A stretch of DNA of 64,000 nucleotides from Piezodorus guildinii (taxonomy: Eukaryota; Arthropoda; Insecta; Hemiptera; Pentatomidae), in contig CM041293.1 of assembly GCA_023052935.1 (NCBI GenBank), forward strand, positions 170,273,341 to 170,337,340. The letters are read 5' to 3'. Both the position numbers and the translations under genes were made by a program. Position 1 is the first letter of the stretch. Every line of letters starts with the position of its first letter. Positions 40,485 through 50,235 of this stretch are shown in pieces. The notes under the pieces are model-generated. The model saw nothing but the letters and a program-made list of their open reading frames with translations, did not search any database and had not been told where the DNA came from.

Positions 40485-40967
40485 TATATTACCTTTCACA
40501 ACTTTGTATAGCAGATAATGTTTTTTTTCTAAAATCTGAAGCTTTCCAACGGTATATTTTAATATTATAATATTATTACTGTTATTCGGTTGAAAAACAC
40601 AAAAATTCTATTAAAAAAATATTTTTTTCTCTAGTTTCCTTTAGTTGGTTATCAAATTCGTTCAATCATTAGATTTAGTCAGTTTTTATCAATCCGAAAA
40701 AGTTGTTATAGTTTATTTTTTCGAATCTATAAAATTAATAAGTACTTCAGAAGAAGAAAATTTAAAATATTGGAATTTAAGCTATGTCAGAGTATTCCGA
40801 TCAGAATAAAACGTACATTATATTAAAGGTCATTAAAGTTTTAAAGAGGCGCATTTAGTCAAAATCGTTGATGTCAATCTTAAAAAAGTGCCAAACGCAT
40901 TGTATAAAGTTGTACTTCCGGTCAGATTAATTTGGTGATAAGGTTGGTGTAATATCTTGGGGATATA
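40485..40967 (+). repeat. R9 repeat, copy G, left part (interrupted by mariner M2)
   Basis: Internal R9 sequence in plus orientation, from AAAATCTGAAGCTTTCCAAC to TAATATCTTGGGGATATA, where mariner M2 begins. Continues at 41,882. Confidence 0.7.
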
Positions 40968-41881
40968 TAGGGTTGTTTCACATGAAATGTCCGTTTTTAT
41001 AGTTTCTGAAATACATAAAGGATTTTGCAGGTCTCTGTTGTTTTCTTCCGAATGTTTACATATTTAAAATAAACAGTTACTAATCCTCTACCTTTGTATT
41101 GTAAACATTAGCTTCCCAATTAATTACCTACTTTTTAGTATACCTCCAAATAAGAACATGGAAACACGCTATTTTCGTGTAATATTTTTGTACGACTTTA
41201 AACTCGGCCATTCAGCAGCTGAGGCCGCTAGAAATATTTGCAAGGCGTTTGGGTAAGGGAGTGTTAATGAACGGACCATTCGCCATTGGTTTGCTAAGTT
41301 TTCAGCTGGGAATACCGACGTGGAAAACTTGCCCCGAGGTAGATCTCCGTCCGTAATAGACAACGATGTCCTCAAACATACAGTAGAAGCAAACCCCTAC
41401 CAAACAGTTAAAGGACTCTCAGCACAACTAAATGCAAGTGCATCTACCGTTTCCAGACATTTAAAGTGTATTGGGAAAGTAAAAAAGCTCGATACATGGG
41501 TACCTCATGATCTCACTGAGCGGCATGTTTCAAAACATACCGTGCAAAAATTGAAAGAACTGGGCTACGAAGTTCTTTCGCACCCACCGTATTCTCCCGA
41601 CTTGTCCCAAACAGATTACCACCTGTTCAGGAATTTAGACAACTTCGTCAAAGGAAAATTTTTTGAAAATGATGATCAAGTGTAAAATTCGTTTTCAGAT
41701 TTTGTTTTACTCCAAAGCTCAGAGTTTTTCAGTTCGGGGATAAAAAAGTCAGTTTGACGTTGGGAAAAATTTGTAGAAAAAGGGGGTAAATACTTGGAAT
41801 AAAATTATCTTGTTTTCATATCGTATTTTTAATAAAAAATCCTTTACCTTGAAAACGGACATTTCATGTGACACAACCCAA
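40968..41881 (+). mobile_element. Mariner M2, internally deleted, nested in R9 copy G
   Basis: 914 bp with TIRs GGGTTGTTTCACATGAAATG and CATTTCATGTGACACAACCC and TA on each side. The plus strand encodes ERTIRHWF-like, then in one frame NLPRGRSPSVIDNDVLKHTV, SAQLNASASTVSRHLKCIGK, VPHDLTERHVSKHTVQKLKE and YSPDLSQTDYHLFRNLDNFV. The join TERH-VSK is clean and in frame. The block with the first two catalytic Asp residues is absent, so no active transposase. Confidence 0.88.
41320..41685 (+). pseudogene. M2 mariner transposase deletion product
   Basis: 121 codons open across the deletion joint, so a short protein with a mariner DNA-binding part and the last catalytic Asp could be translated if an upstream start were used (the true N-terminus lies upstream in another frame). 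Such a product could bind TIRs but not cut; this is inference. Confidence 0.7.
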
Positions 41882-42035
41882 TAAAATATCAGTTCCATAT
41901 GACGGAATTGGTTTTTTTCAGGAATTGGTTATTTAGACACAAGGAACACTAAAACGTGTATTTCCGTTGAAAACTGGAAAAATATTCCATGTTCGTAATT
42001 TTTTCCCTAACTATATATTTCATATATAAATAAGA
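41882..42035 (+). repeat. R9 repeat, copy G, right part
   Basis: Resumes after M2: GGAATTGGTTATTTAGACAC, ACGTGTATTTCCGTTGAAAA, and the terminus AATAAGAGAAAGTAA. It ends only about 20 bp from the splice donor of the exon at 42,059-42,152. Confidence 0.7.
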
Positions 42036-42058
42036 GAAAGTAAACATAATTATTTTAC

Positions 42059-42152
42059 CATTCCGTTTGTGCCGTTTTCCACTCGAATCTCGCTGAAGAT
42101 GCCTCGCTATCCATAGAATCTCCATCGAAAATGCTCTTTATGTATTTAAATC
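42059..42152 (-). CDS. Zinc-finger gene exon 3
   Basis: 94 nt after an excellent acceptor (TTTCTATTTCTATCCTCAG), donor ATG/GTAAAA. Two bases complete an Arg codon, then it encodes FKYIKSIFDGDSMDSEASSA and RFEWKTAQTE, ending with two bases of a Trp codon that the next exon completes. Acidic/Ser-rich. The intron to exon 2 is only 78 nt. Confidence 0.8.
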
Positions 42153-42230
42153 CTGAGGATAGAAATAGAAATATATATTACTGCTCAACATTATCATCAG
42201 TTTCACAAAGGAAATACAAAAGCGTTTTAC

Positions 42231-42312
42231 TCGGTGATGAGCTCGAATCACTGGAAGGCGATGGAGATCGACGGAATGTTGAGTTTGAAGAAGTTCCATC
42301 TTCATTTATGAT
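42231..42312 (-). CDS. Zinc-finger gene exon 2, Ser-rich
   Basis: 82 nt between ATGAATATTGCAG and CCGA/GTAAAA. Encodes IINEDGTSSNSTFRRSPSPS and SDSSSSP plus one base. RRSPSPS is a plausible phosphorylation-rich, disordered segment. The 64-nt intron on its 5' side and the 78-nt intron on its 3' side are near the minimum for insects. Confidence 0.8.
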
Positions 42313-42376
42313 CTGCAATATTCATTAATTTAAAATATGAAAACAATTTTAAAGAAATATTTTTCAATTAACTTAC

Positions 42377-42460
42377 CACTTCGGGTTCCATATCCAAAAT
42401 GTCGTACGGGTTTATTCCATAACTTAAAGAATTCATTTTAAGAAAATTACCTCGCCTCAA
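42377..42460 (-). CDS. Zinc-finger gene exon 1 (coding part 42,377-42,436)
   Basis: Acceptor CATAGATATTTTCAG, donor GTG/GTAAGT. The ATG at 42,436 is preceded by CTTAAA, a good insect start context, and begins MNSLSYGINPYDILDMEPEV. The 24 nt before it are open, but if the upstream exon ending at 48,607 is used, an in-frame TAA lies 21 bases before the junction, supporting this ATG. Acidic N-terminus. Confidence 0.75.
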
Positions 42461-42548
42461 CTGAAAATATCTATGAAAAGAAGAATCGGATAAGAGTTAT
42501 TACAACATTAGTAGCGAATTATTTTTGGTTCATTATTTATAATCTAAG

Positions 42549-42772
42549 GGAGCGGCGTGGTCCAGTGGATAGATCTGTTGTGCTCCCTGTCCTGGGTTCA
42601 AATCCCGGCTGTCGCGGTATATTATTTATTCTGTGAATTCAGTCGGGGGTGAACCTAGGGTAAAGACCTAATCGTCTCATTGCACTGCCGTTGGCCTTGA
42701 GACAGTACGAATCTCTATATGTACTGAGCCCAAGACCCTACATGGGTTGTAGTGGTAGAGGTTTTTTTTTTT
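42549..42772 (+). mobile_element. SINE-B copy 1 (tRNA-derived, complete)
   Basis: GCGGCGTGGTCCAGTGGATA is an A-box region and CCTGGGTTCAAATCCCGGCT a B box, at tRNA spacing. The unrelated body ends AGTGGTAGAGG followed by a poly-T/A tract. It would be transcribed by RNA polymerase III and mobilised by a LINE. A second copy lies reversed at 4,268-4,582. Confidence 0.78.
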
Positions 42773-43420
42773 TATAATCTAATCTTTATATTCCAATTGT
42801 CCTTTTTTGCGAACCCTATCGATTATTAATTTTTTAGGGTAGGTGGAGGGGGAGAATACATACAGAATACAATCTGAAAGAATGCACTCCCGAATCTCAA
42901 TTTTATTAAAAAAAATATTATTCTGGGACTAATTGCCTTAAAAATAAAATTAAATTTGATATAATATAATAACTACGTCTGACCAAGACACAAAATGAGA
43001 ATTTTTTTTTTTAGTAAATTAAAAAAGAATATGAAAAACAGTAAACATAAATAATTATCATTTTGATGATAATATAATAAAATAAAATTGACTGCTTATC
43101 AATAAACATTAAGAGAATTCACAAAAAAGGAAAGTTGAGATAACATATACATACATGTGAAAAATTAAAAATATTTACGACAATCTTGATGGAGTGATTC
43201 ATGAAAGTCATTAATATAGGATTTGAAAAGTAAGTAGTAGATGCGATCGAACCTTGCTCTAAAGGAAAGAGAAAGGGAAGAATACGAAGATTGATTATGT
43301 ATATAAACTGCTTGAGTAAGGTCAGAAAGAAAAGATTGTAGTCACGGAATAGAGATATTAATTTGGAGTAAAGGAAAGAATAGTTCTGAGAGTTATAAGC
43401 ATTGGAAAAGTCTAGTATTG
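42773..43420. other. No gene identified
   Basis: AT-rich sequence between exon 1 and the SINE. No exon or transposon signature found. Confidence 0.4.
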
Positions 43421-43625
43421 TGGGTTTTTTTCTTCATCGCGGTATAGATTTTATTGGCAATCTTATAGTTTAGGACCTAACTACTTACGCCACCAGTAGG
43501 CTGCTGGTCCTTACATACCCAGAAGAGAAGCTGTGAGTGAATAAGCATTTAATTATATGCTTGAAAATTCCGCCCGGGAATGGGATTCCGACACACATCC
43601 ACGAGATTAGATATACAAGAACTAA
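43421..43625 (-). mobile_element. SINE-A copy 3, degenerate
   Basis: Reverse-orientation fragment sharing TTACGCCACCAGTAGGCTG, AGCTGTGAGTGA and TTAATTATAT...CCGCCCGGGAATGGGA with SINE-A. The promoter boxes are unrecognisable. Confidence 0.6.
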
Positions 43626-43892
43626 AGCACCTTATTTCACCAAATCATTACCTTACCTAACCTGATTAATCTGATGTTAAAGAAACCCCTTTAAAATTTA
43701 AAACCATTAGGATCCCTTCACGCTGCAACGAAGGTTTTATGGTGATCAAGATGTCATCAATCATTGTATACATTTTCATAGCTTAATAAAGTTCTTTATT
43801 ATTTATTTTTTTCTTATGGATTTGAAATTTTTAAGAAATAATTGCTTAATAATATTTAACTGAATATTCAAAATAATAATGAGACAATTTTT

Positions 43893-44022
43893 CCTACAAG
43901 AAAAGGGAGGAAACCTAAATTTCAAGTGCTGCCATCTCTTGTCTGAGTGTCACACTAAAGTGTCATAGTAGTTTCTACCTGTGTCAGTAGATAGCAGCCT
44001 ACAGCCTTTTTCGGGTCAAACA
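43893..44022 (+). repeat. Inverted block T1 of composite element
   Basis: Begins CAAGAAAAGGGAGGAAACCT and continues CTGCCATCTCTTGTCTGAGT and TTTCTACCTGTGTCAGTAGA. It recurs in the same direction at 44,668-44,800 (T2) and inverted at 46,225-46,372 (T3) and 47,770-47,905 (T4). Confidence 0.75.
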
Positions 44023-44665
44023 ACACAGGAAAAAATCACCTACAAACACTACATGACTGGTGTAAACACTGGAAAATAAAACTTAACTATAACAAATCCC
44101 ATCATATCACATTATCCCAAAACGAAATACCCTAAACCAACGATTTTGACTGTTATATCCTCTACTAGCACTACGCTCTAAATTAGACCCAAAACCAATT
44201 TGGACTTGTGCTTCAGAAATTTTTGGAATTGCAAAAAAAAAAAACACATATTCAAAAATTACAGACATTTCAGGCCAAAACTTTCAGGGCAATCACACAA
44301 GCCCCCTGGTATGTAAGCAACATAACATTACACAAAGACTTAGGCATGCAAACTGTACAACAACAAATACAGACTCACTACAATAAATTTCAGAACAAGC
44401 TTCTAGGACATCCCAATAAACTTATACAAGACATGGCTACAGAAGACATGCCTAACAACATCCGCAGAAGGCTGAGAAGGAGTTGGATGAGAGACCTCCT
44501 TAAATAAATTAAAAAAAATAAAATAAAAAAAATAGAAAATCAAGATTGAAGAATAGCCACTGGGTAATTCTCATCCTCTTGCTTTTTTATTATTGTACCA
44601 CAATTTTCAAGATCTCATCCGTTGGTTGTTTATAATTAACAGTTGTGAACTTAAAAAATAAAGAA
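44023..44665 (+). mobile_element. Jockey-like ORF2 C-terminal fragment (J7)
   Basis: Encodes, in shifting frames, LHDWCKHWKIKLNYNKSHHI (thumb region after YADD), then FRAITQAPWYVSNITLHKDL and LGHPNKLIQDMATEDM and ends RRLRRSWMRDLLK with an A-rich tail. The C-terminal motif 'RRL.R.W.RDLL' matches J3-J6. RT palm, endonuclease and ORF1 are absent. Confidence 0.72.
44208..44507 (+). pseudogene. J7 ORF2 C-terminal remnant
   Basis: 99-codon frame carrying only the last part of ORF2. The poly-A stretch near its start (44,235-44,246) is probably a frame-breaking expansion. Stop TAA follows LLK, as in the family. Confidence 0.65.
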
Positions 44666-44667
44666 AA

Positions 44668-44914
44668 AAAAAATCAAGTGCAGCCATCTCTTGTTTAAGT
44701 GTCACACTAAAGTGTCATAGTAGTTTCTACCTGTGTCAGTAGATAGCAGCCTGCAACCTTTTTCGGGTCAAACAACCCAGGCACCTGCCTCAACCCGTCG
44801 GTAGGGTGTGCTTGTGGCCAAGATATGACAGCACCTCTAGGAACTTTATTTTTCTTCCCTTATGTCATTGAAAGAATTATCCGATTTTAATTTTTTTTTT
44901 TTTAATATCATTGT
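44668..44914 (+). repeat. Inverted block T2 and spacer
   Basis: Near-identical second copy of T1 (CAGCCATCTCTTGTTTAAGT, TTCTACCTGTGTCAGTAGAT), followed by GCACCTGCCTCAACCCGTCG and an AT tract leading into the first tandem unit. Confidence 0.72.
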
Positions 44915-46470
44915 AATTAGGAGGGGAAACAGCTAAAAATCTGACAATTATTTTAATAAGATAAGGGGAGAAAACTGAAGTCCCAAGAGGATGCCATTTT
45001 TGAAAAACTACTGTACAGAAAAAAATTCACCATACAAACAGACCAAAACATTTCACAAAATCATAAATTCGATTTCCGTGCTCTACAATCTACCACACAA
45101 CAATTACATAGAGTGACTGACTATGTAATTACTGAAAAGGAAGAAAAGAAATATGGTACGGGAGTAATTCTCGTTGTGTCAGAGGCATTTAATACGATCT
45201 GTAACCAGGGTCTACTATTTAACCCAAAATGGAACTCCCTTCCACCTGTTACATCATTATGCAATCATTCCTCTCTCAGAGATTTTTCTCTGTTTCGGCT
45301 CTTAAATCTCATCTATCAGATCAATCAAGGACTAATGGATTAATTCTTGCACTACTTCTCTACATAACGTCCATCTACAACATAACTAACATTCATGACA
45401 CCCGGACAGCCACTTATGGAGATAATACTATTATTATAAAACACAAAGATCCTACTCCAGCCTTCCCCTTTTTACAAAATCACCTTTATAGACAACATGA
45501 CTGGAGTAAACGCTGTAAAATAAAACTGAACCAGAACAAATCCCAACACATCACATTCTCCCTTCGACACGAGATCTGTCCTCCTATAATCTCAAAAATG
45601 AACTTATCCCTCAAACTGATAGAGTATGCTACCTAGTATTAACATTTTGTAGAAGGATAAAATGGAGAGCCCATGTCACAGCAAAACAAAATACCTTAAA
45701 CCAACGTTTTAGACTCTTATATTCTTGGCTAGGGTGACGCTCTAAATTAGACCTTTGGCAAAAACTCAGGACTCACAATACCAATTTTGACTTATGCTTC
45801 ACCAATTTTTTTAAACGTGAAAAAAACACATAGTCCAATATTACAGTATTTCAGGACAATCACACAAGCCTCCTAGTAACATAACTCTACACAAAGATTT
45901 GCACAAAGAACAAATACGACTGACTACAAAACATTTCACAGCAGGCTCTAAGGACATCCCAAAAAACTCACAAAAGACATTGCCACATAAAGCATGACGA
46001 ACAACATCAGCAGAAGGCTAAGAAGGAGTTGGATGAGAGACCTCTTTGAATAAGAAATCAAGACTGAAGAATAGCCTCTGGGTAAAACTCTTTCTCATGC
46101 CCTTTTATTATTTTACTACATTATTTTATATCTCATTCGCTCGTTGTCTATAATTTATTGGCATCTGTGAATTAAACAATGAAGAGAAAATAAAAAAATA
46201 GTCACAACTGCTCTCTACCGCAGGTTAGTGGCCAGTATGGGATCAGATACTAACAATGCCGCCATCTACTGGCACATGTAGGAACTACTATAACTTATTA
46301 GTACGCATCTGGGGCTAGAGATGGCTGCACTTTCGTACTTTTACGGTTTCTCCCCTCTTTTCTTACAAAAAAAAAAAAAATTCGATTCTTATTTCAAAAT
46401 ATTCATTTAAATTTGTTATTTTTTATATTTAAATTTTATTAAACGTTTATTTATTATTTTTTTTTTTTGT
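44915..46470 (+). mobile_element. Composite unit 1: truncated Jockey-like sequence plus inverted block T3
   Basis: About 1.55 kb, repeated at 46,471-47,995. In broken frames it holds Jockey RT pieces: STTQQLHRVTDY, NTICNQGLLFNPK, QHDWSKRCKIKLNQNKSQHI and FRLLYSW, ending RRLRRSWMRDLFE. Then follows block T3 (46,225-46,372), which is T1 reversed. Several hundred residues of RT, including YADD, are reduced to a degenerate 'TYGDNTIII'. Non-coding in practice. Confidence 0.72.
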
Positions 46471-47995
46471 GGTTAGGAGAAGATCGGCTAAAAATCGGTC
46501 AATTATTTTAATAAGGTAAGGGGAGAAAACTTAAGTCCCCAGAGGATGCCATTTTTGAAAAACTACTGTACAGAACAAACAGACCAAAACATTTCACAAA
46601 CTAATAAATTCGATTTCTGTGCTCTACGATCTACCACACAACAATTACATAGAGTTATTGACTATATAATTACTGAAAAGGAAGAAAAGCAATATGGTAC
46701 GGGAGTAATTCTGGATGTTTCAGAGGCCTCTAACAGGATCTATAACCAGGGTCTACTCTTTAACCCAAAATAGAACTCCCTTCCACCTGTTACTTCATTA
46801 TTGAATTATTCCCATCTCAAAGATTTTTCTCTGTTTCGGCTCTTAAATCTCATCTATCAGATCAATCAAGGACTAATGGATCAATTCTTGCACTACTTCT
46901 CTACATAACGTCCATCTACAACATAACTAACATTCATTACACCCGGACAGCCACTTATGGAGATAATACTATTATTATAAAACACAAAGATCCTACTCAA
47001 GCCTTCCCCTTTTTACAAAATCACCTTTATAGACAACATGACTGGAGTAAACGCTGTAAAATAAAACTGAACCAGAACAAATCCCAACACATCACATTCT
47101 CCCTTCGACACGAGATCTGTCCTCCTATAATCTCAAAAATGAACTTATCCCTCAAACTGATAGAGTATGCTACCTAGTATTAACATTTTGTAGAAGGATA
47201 AAATGGAGAGCCCATGTTACAGCAAAACAAAAGACCTTAAACCGACGTTTTAGACTCTTATATTCTTTGCTAGGGTGACGCTCTATATTGGACCTTAGGC
47301 AAAAACTCAGGACTCACAATACCAATTTGGACTTACGCTTCACCAATTTTTCCAGTCCAATATTACAGTATTTCAGGACAATCAGACAAGCCTCCTAGTA
47401 TGTAAGTAACATAACTCTAGACAAAGATTTGCACAAAGAACAAATACGACTCACTACAGAGCATTTCACAGCAAGCTCCAAGGACATCCCAAAAAACTCA
47501 CAAAAGACATGGCCACATAAAGCATGACGAACAACATCAGCAGAAGGCTAAGAAGGAGTTGGATGAGAGACCTCTTTGAATAAGAAATCAAGACTGAAGA
47601 ATAACCTCTGGGTAATTCTCTTTCTCATGCTCGATATGCCCTTTTATTATTTTACTACATTATTTCATATCTCATTCGCTCGTTGTCTATAATTTATTGA
47701 CATTTGTGAATTAAACAATAAAGAGAAAATAAAAAAATAGTCACTGCACTCTACCGCAGGTCAGTGGCCAGTATGGGATCAGATACTAACAATGCCGCCA
47801 TCTACTGGCACAGGTAGGAACTACTATAGCTTATTAGTACGCATCTGGGACTAGAGATGGCTGCACTTTCGGACTTTTACGGTTTCCCCCTTTTTTTCAC
47901 ACAGAAAAAAAAAATTCAATTCTTATTTCAAAATATTCATTTAAATTTGTTATTTTTTTATATTTAAATTTTATTAAACGTTTATTTTTTTTTTA
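46471..47995 (+). mobile_element. Composite unit 2 (tandem duplicate of unit 1) with block T4
   Basis: Nearly the same sequence as unit 1 over its whole length, including stop codons (e.g. GAGTATGCTACCTAGTATTA in both). Here the segment STTQQLHRVIDYIITEKEEK, QYGTGVILDVSEASNRIY is better preserved (75 codons). The unit ends with T4 (47,770-47,905) and the same AT tail. Shared stops mean the unit was duplicated after it had lost coding function. Confidence 0.75.
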
Positions 47996-48606
47996 ATTGA
48001 AATTTAAAACTCAGGAAGGATGAACAATGAGAAGAATTTTTTTTAATCGATTTTTATTGTTTATTTATTTATTAATATGTATAGTTTTACTTAGGAAAAT
48101 AAATGTTAGTCATCAGTCATCATTTAAAATAAATTAATGAAAATATATTTAGTAGTAAATAAAAATTCATTGTAAATATAAAATATTATGATATAAGAAT
48201 AGTTGACCGTATGTAGATATTGAGAAGAAGTTAATTCGGGATGCAGTAATCAAAACACTTAATTAATTAGAAATGTAATTTATTGTGCCTACGTTTCGGC
48301 CTAAATAGTAGGCCATCAAGGCTATAAAACAAAATATAACGACCAGTTGTACACAAAATTATCTTTTGTCCACTTAAAATCTTGGACGAAACGTTTGCAG
48401 AATAAATTATATTTTAACTTAATGAATTCAAGCCGCAATAACTTCTTCTCAGTATAAAATTTTATGTATTAGATTATTTGATAATAAGAAAAAAAAAAAC
48501 GAGAATGTAGTACCCTTTTTACTGAGGTTACCTTGCTGCATTAATATTCAGCTGTAATGAACTATAAATTCAAATCAATTCCAAGCAAATAAACACTGAT
48601 ACTTAC
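47996..48606. other. AT-rich sequence with one hammerhead-like motif
   Basis: By the gene model this is the first intron. Apart from 48,288-48,320 nothing was recognised. Confidence 0.4.
48288..48320 (-). ncRNA. Hammerhead-ribozyme-like motif 5
   Basis: Minus strand: CCTTGATGGCCTACTATTTA then GGCCGAAACGTAGGC. It has a GGCC/GGCC stem II and an exact GAAACGT half; the other half is TTGATGG rather than CTGATGA. Confidence 0.45.
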
Positions 48607-48745
48607 CAGATCTATATGTACCTCAACTTATGGTTTCGGACACAGTGAAGGAGAAACGCCAGTGAATGATTTTGGTAGAATCGTGGATGAAAATCAGCTG
48701 TCCATGTTGAATTTGAGAAAGAAGGCTCCAATAATTTCTTTGCAA
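48607..48745 (-). other. Candidate 5' untranslated exon of the zinc-finger gene
   Basis: Ends in a consensus donor CTG/GTAAGTATC. All three frames contain a stop before the donor, so it cannot be internal coding sequence, but it suits a 5' leader. The frame that would join exon 1 has a TAA 21 bases before the junction. The upstream edge is not determined. One frame upstream is open (LLEPSFSNSTWTADFHPRFY), which leaves an alternative coding exon with donor GAG/GTACAT. Confidence 0.35.
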
Positions 48746-49340
48746 TTATTCATTTACTTTACTAACCAAATACAAGATTCGTGATCATTAAATAGTCTCC
48801 CTCTAAAACAATAAAATCTTTAATCATTAATAAAATAATGATTAAAGATAAAAATAAAAAACAAAAAAATTTGCAAAAGATGCAATTTAAAATTAGAATT
48901 ATATCATTAAATGATTTAATTCAAATTTATAAAAATGCTACAAACGTACATCGACTAAAATATTTAGTTAGAAAAAAATAACATGACATCTCTATTTATA
49001 TAAAATGATAATGCGATTCTTGCTTTCCACGAACTGTTTCTATGTCACGCGAAGATTAATTTGAAGAAATTTAAATTTCGTTTTTCAAAGTTGTATGTAT
49101 CCTTAAGGATATGCATCTTACCATTGGTATTTAAAAAAAAAAAACTATTCCTTATAATGTAACAAACAGCACAAAAAATATAGAGTAGCAGGAATTATCC
49201 CATTTTTAATAAAATCAATGAAAGATTTTCAAATACAGTTAGATCTAAAAAATTGCCTTTATTATTATTTCAAATTTTAACCAATAGCGTTGATAAAAAA
49301 TACACCAAGAAATGCATTAAGCTAGGTGATATTGATATTA
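48746..49340. other. AT-rich, nothing identified
   Basis: Would contain the zinc-finger gene promoter if the 5' exon is right. No core promoter element was identified. A short stretch near 49,190-49,250 (TCAATGAAAGATTTTCAAAT) resembles R9 left-end sequence. Confidence 0.35.
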
Positions 49341-50192
49341 TTGGGTTGTTTCACACGATATTTCCGTTTTTATAGTTTCTGAAATACATAAAGGAATTTG
49401 CAGTCTCTGTTGTTTTCTTCCGAATGTTTACATATTTAAAGTAAACAGTTACTAATCCTCTACCTTTGTATTATAAACTTCCCAATCAATTACCTACTTT
49501 TTAGTATACCTCCAAATATGAATATGGAAACACGAGATTTTCGAGTAATATTTTTGAACGAGTTTAAACTCGGCCATTCAGCAGCTGAGGCCGCTAGAAA
49601 TATTCGCAAGGCGTTTGGGGAAGGGAGCGTTAATGAGCGGACCATTCGCCGTTGATTTGCTAAGTTTTCAAGCTGGAGATACCGACTTGGAAAACTTGCC
49701 CCGAGGAAGACCTCCGTCTGTAATAGACAACGATGTCCACAAACATGCAGTAGAAGGAAACCAAACAGCTAAAGGACTCTCAGCACAACTAAATGCAAGT
49801 GCATCTACCGTTTCCAGACATTTAAAGTGTATGAGAAAAGTAAAAAAGCTCGATACATAGGTACCTCATGATCTCACTGAGCGCCATGTTTCAAAACACC
49901 GTGCAAAAATTGAAAGAACTGGACTACGAAGTTCTTCCGCACCCATCATATTCTCCTGACTTGTCTCCAACAAATTACCACCTGTTGTTAAGTGAAAAGT
50001 GCGTTTTCAGATTTTGTTTCGCTTCAAAGCTCAGAGTTTTTCATTTCGGGGATAAAAAATTTAGTGTCAGGTTGGGAAAAATGTGTAGAAAAAGAAGGTA
50101 AATACTTCGAATGGAATTATCTTGTTTTCATATCGTATTTTTAATAAATATCCTTTACCTTGAAAACAGTTATTTCATGTGCCACAACCCAA
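49341..50192 (+). mobile_element. Mariner M3, internally deleted
   Basis: 852 bp from TTGGGTTGTTTCACACGATA to TTCATGTGCCACAACCCAA, with TA on both sides. Encodes, in broken frames, VNERTIRR, NLPRGRPPSVIDNDVHKHAV, SAQLNASASTVSRHLKCMRK, then VQKLKELDYEVLPHPSYSPD and LSPTNYHL: even the last catalytic Asp is changed (TNYH). It carries a similar internal deletion to M2 and a further deletion after NYHL. Confidence 0.87.
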
Positions 50193-50223
50193 TAGTTTGT
50201 TGGTAAGGATGTACTCAACTATG
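50193..50223. other. Short gap between M3 and the foldback element
   Basis: About 30 bp only (AGTTTGTTGGTAAGGATGTA...), so the two elements are nearly adjacent. Confidence 0.5.
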
Positions 50224-50235
50224 TATAGCATTTCC

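Larger units (their letters stand above)
6124..42436 (-). other. Host gene span: predicted two-finger C2H2 zinc-finger protein, ~417 aa, 36 kb
   Basis: Hand-assembled spliced gene on the minus strand. Coding exons, in transcript order, are 42,436-42,377; 42,312-42,231; 42,152-42,059; 40,008-39,867; 31,946-31,827; 25,277-25,131; 22,522-22,446; 22,362-22,324 plus 17,666-17,567 (split by a transposon); 14,234-14,049; 9,535-9,472; then weaker 8,242-8,215; 7,104-7,041; 6,174-6,124. Phases match at every junction and no exon has a stop. Exon lengths total 1,251 nt before the stop. Two C2H2 fingers, about 47 residues apart, suggest a nuclear nucleic-acid-binding protein. The N-terminal half is Ser/Pro-rich and unlike any family I recognise. 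The first ten exons are well supported; the last three are tentative. Confidence 0.75.

Noticed and set aside
42131..42328. Plus-strand ORF of 65 codons
   Set aside because: It is the shadow of zinc-finger gene exon 2 and the adjoining intron on the opposite strand.
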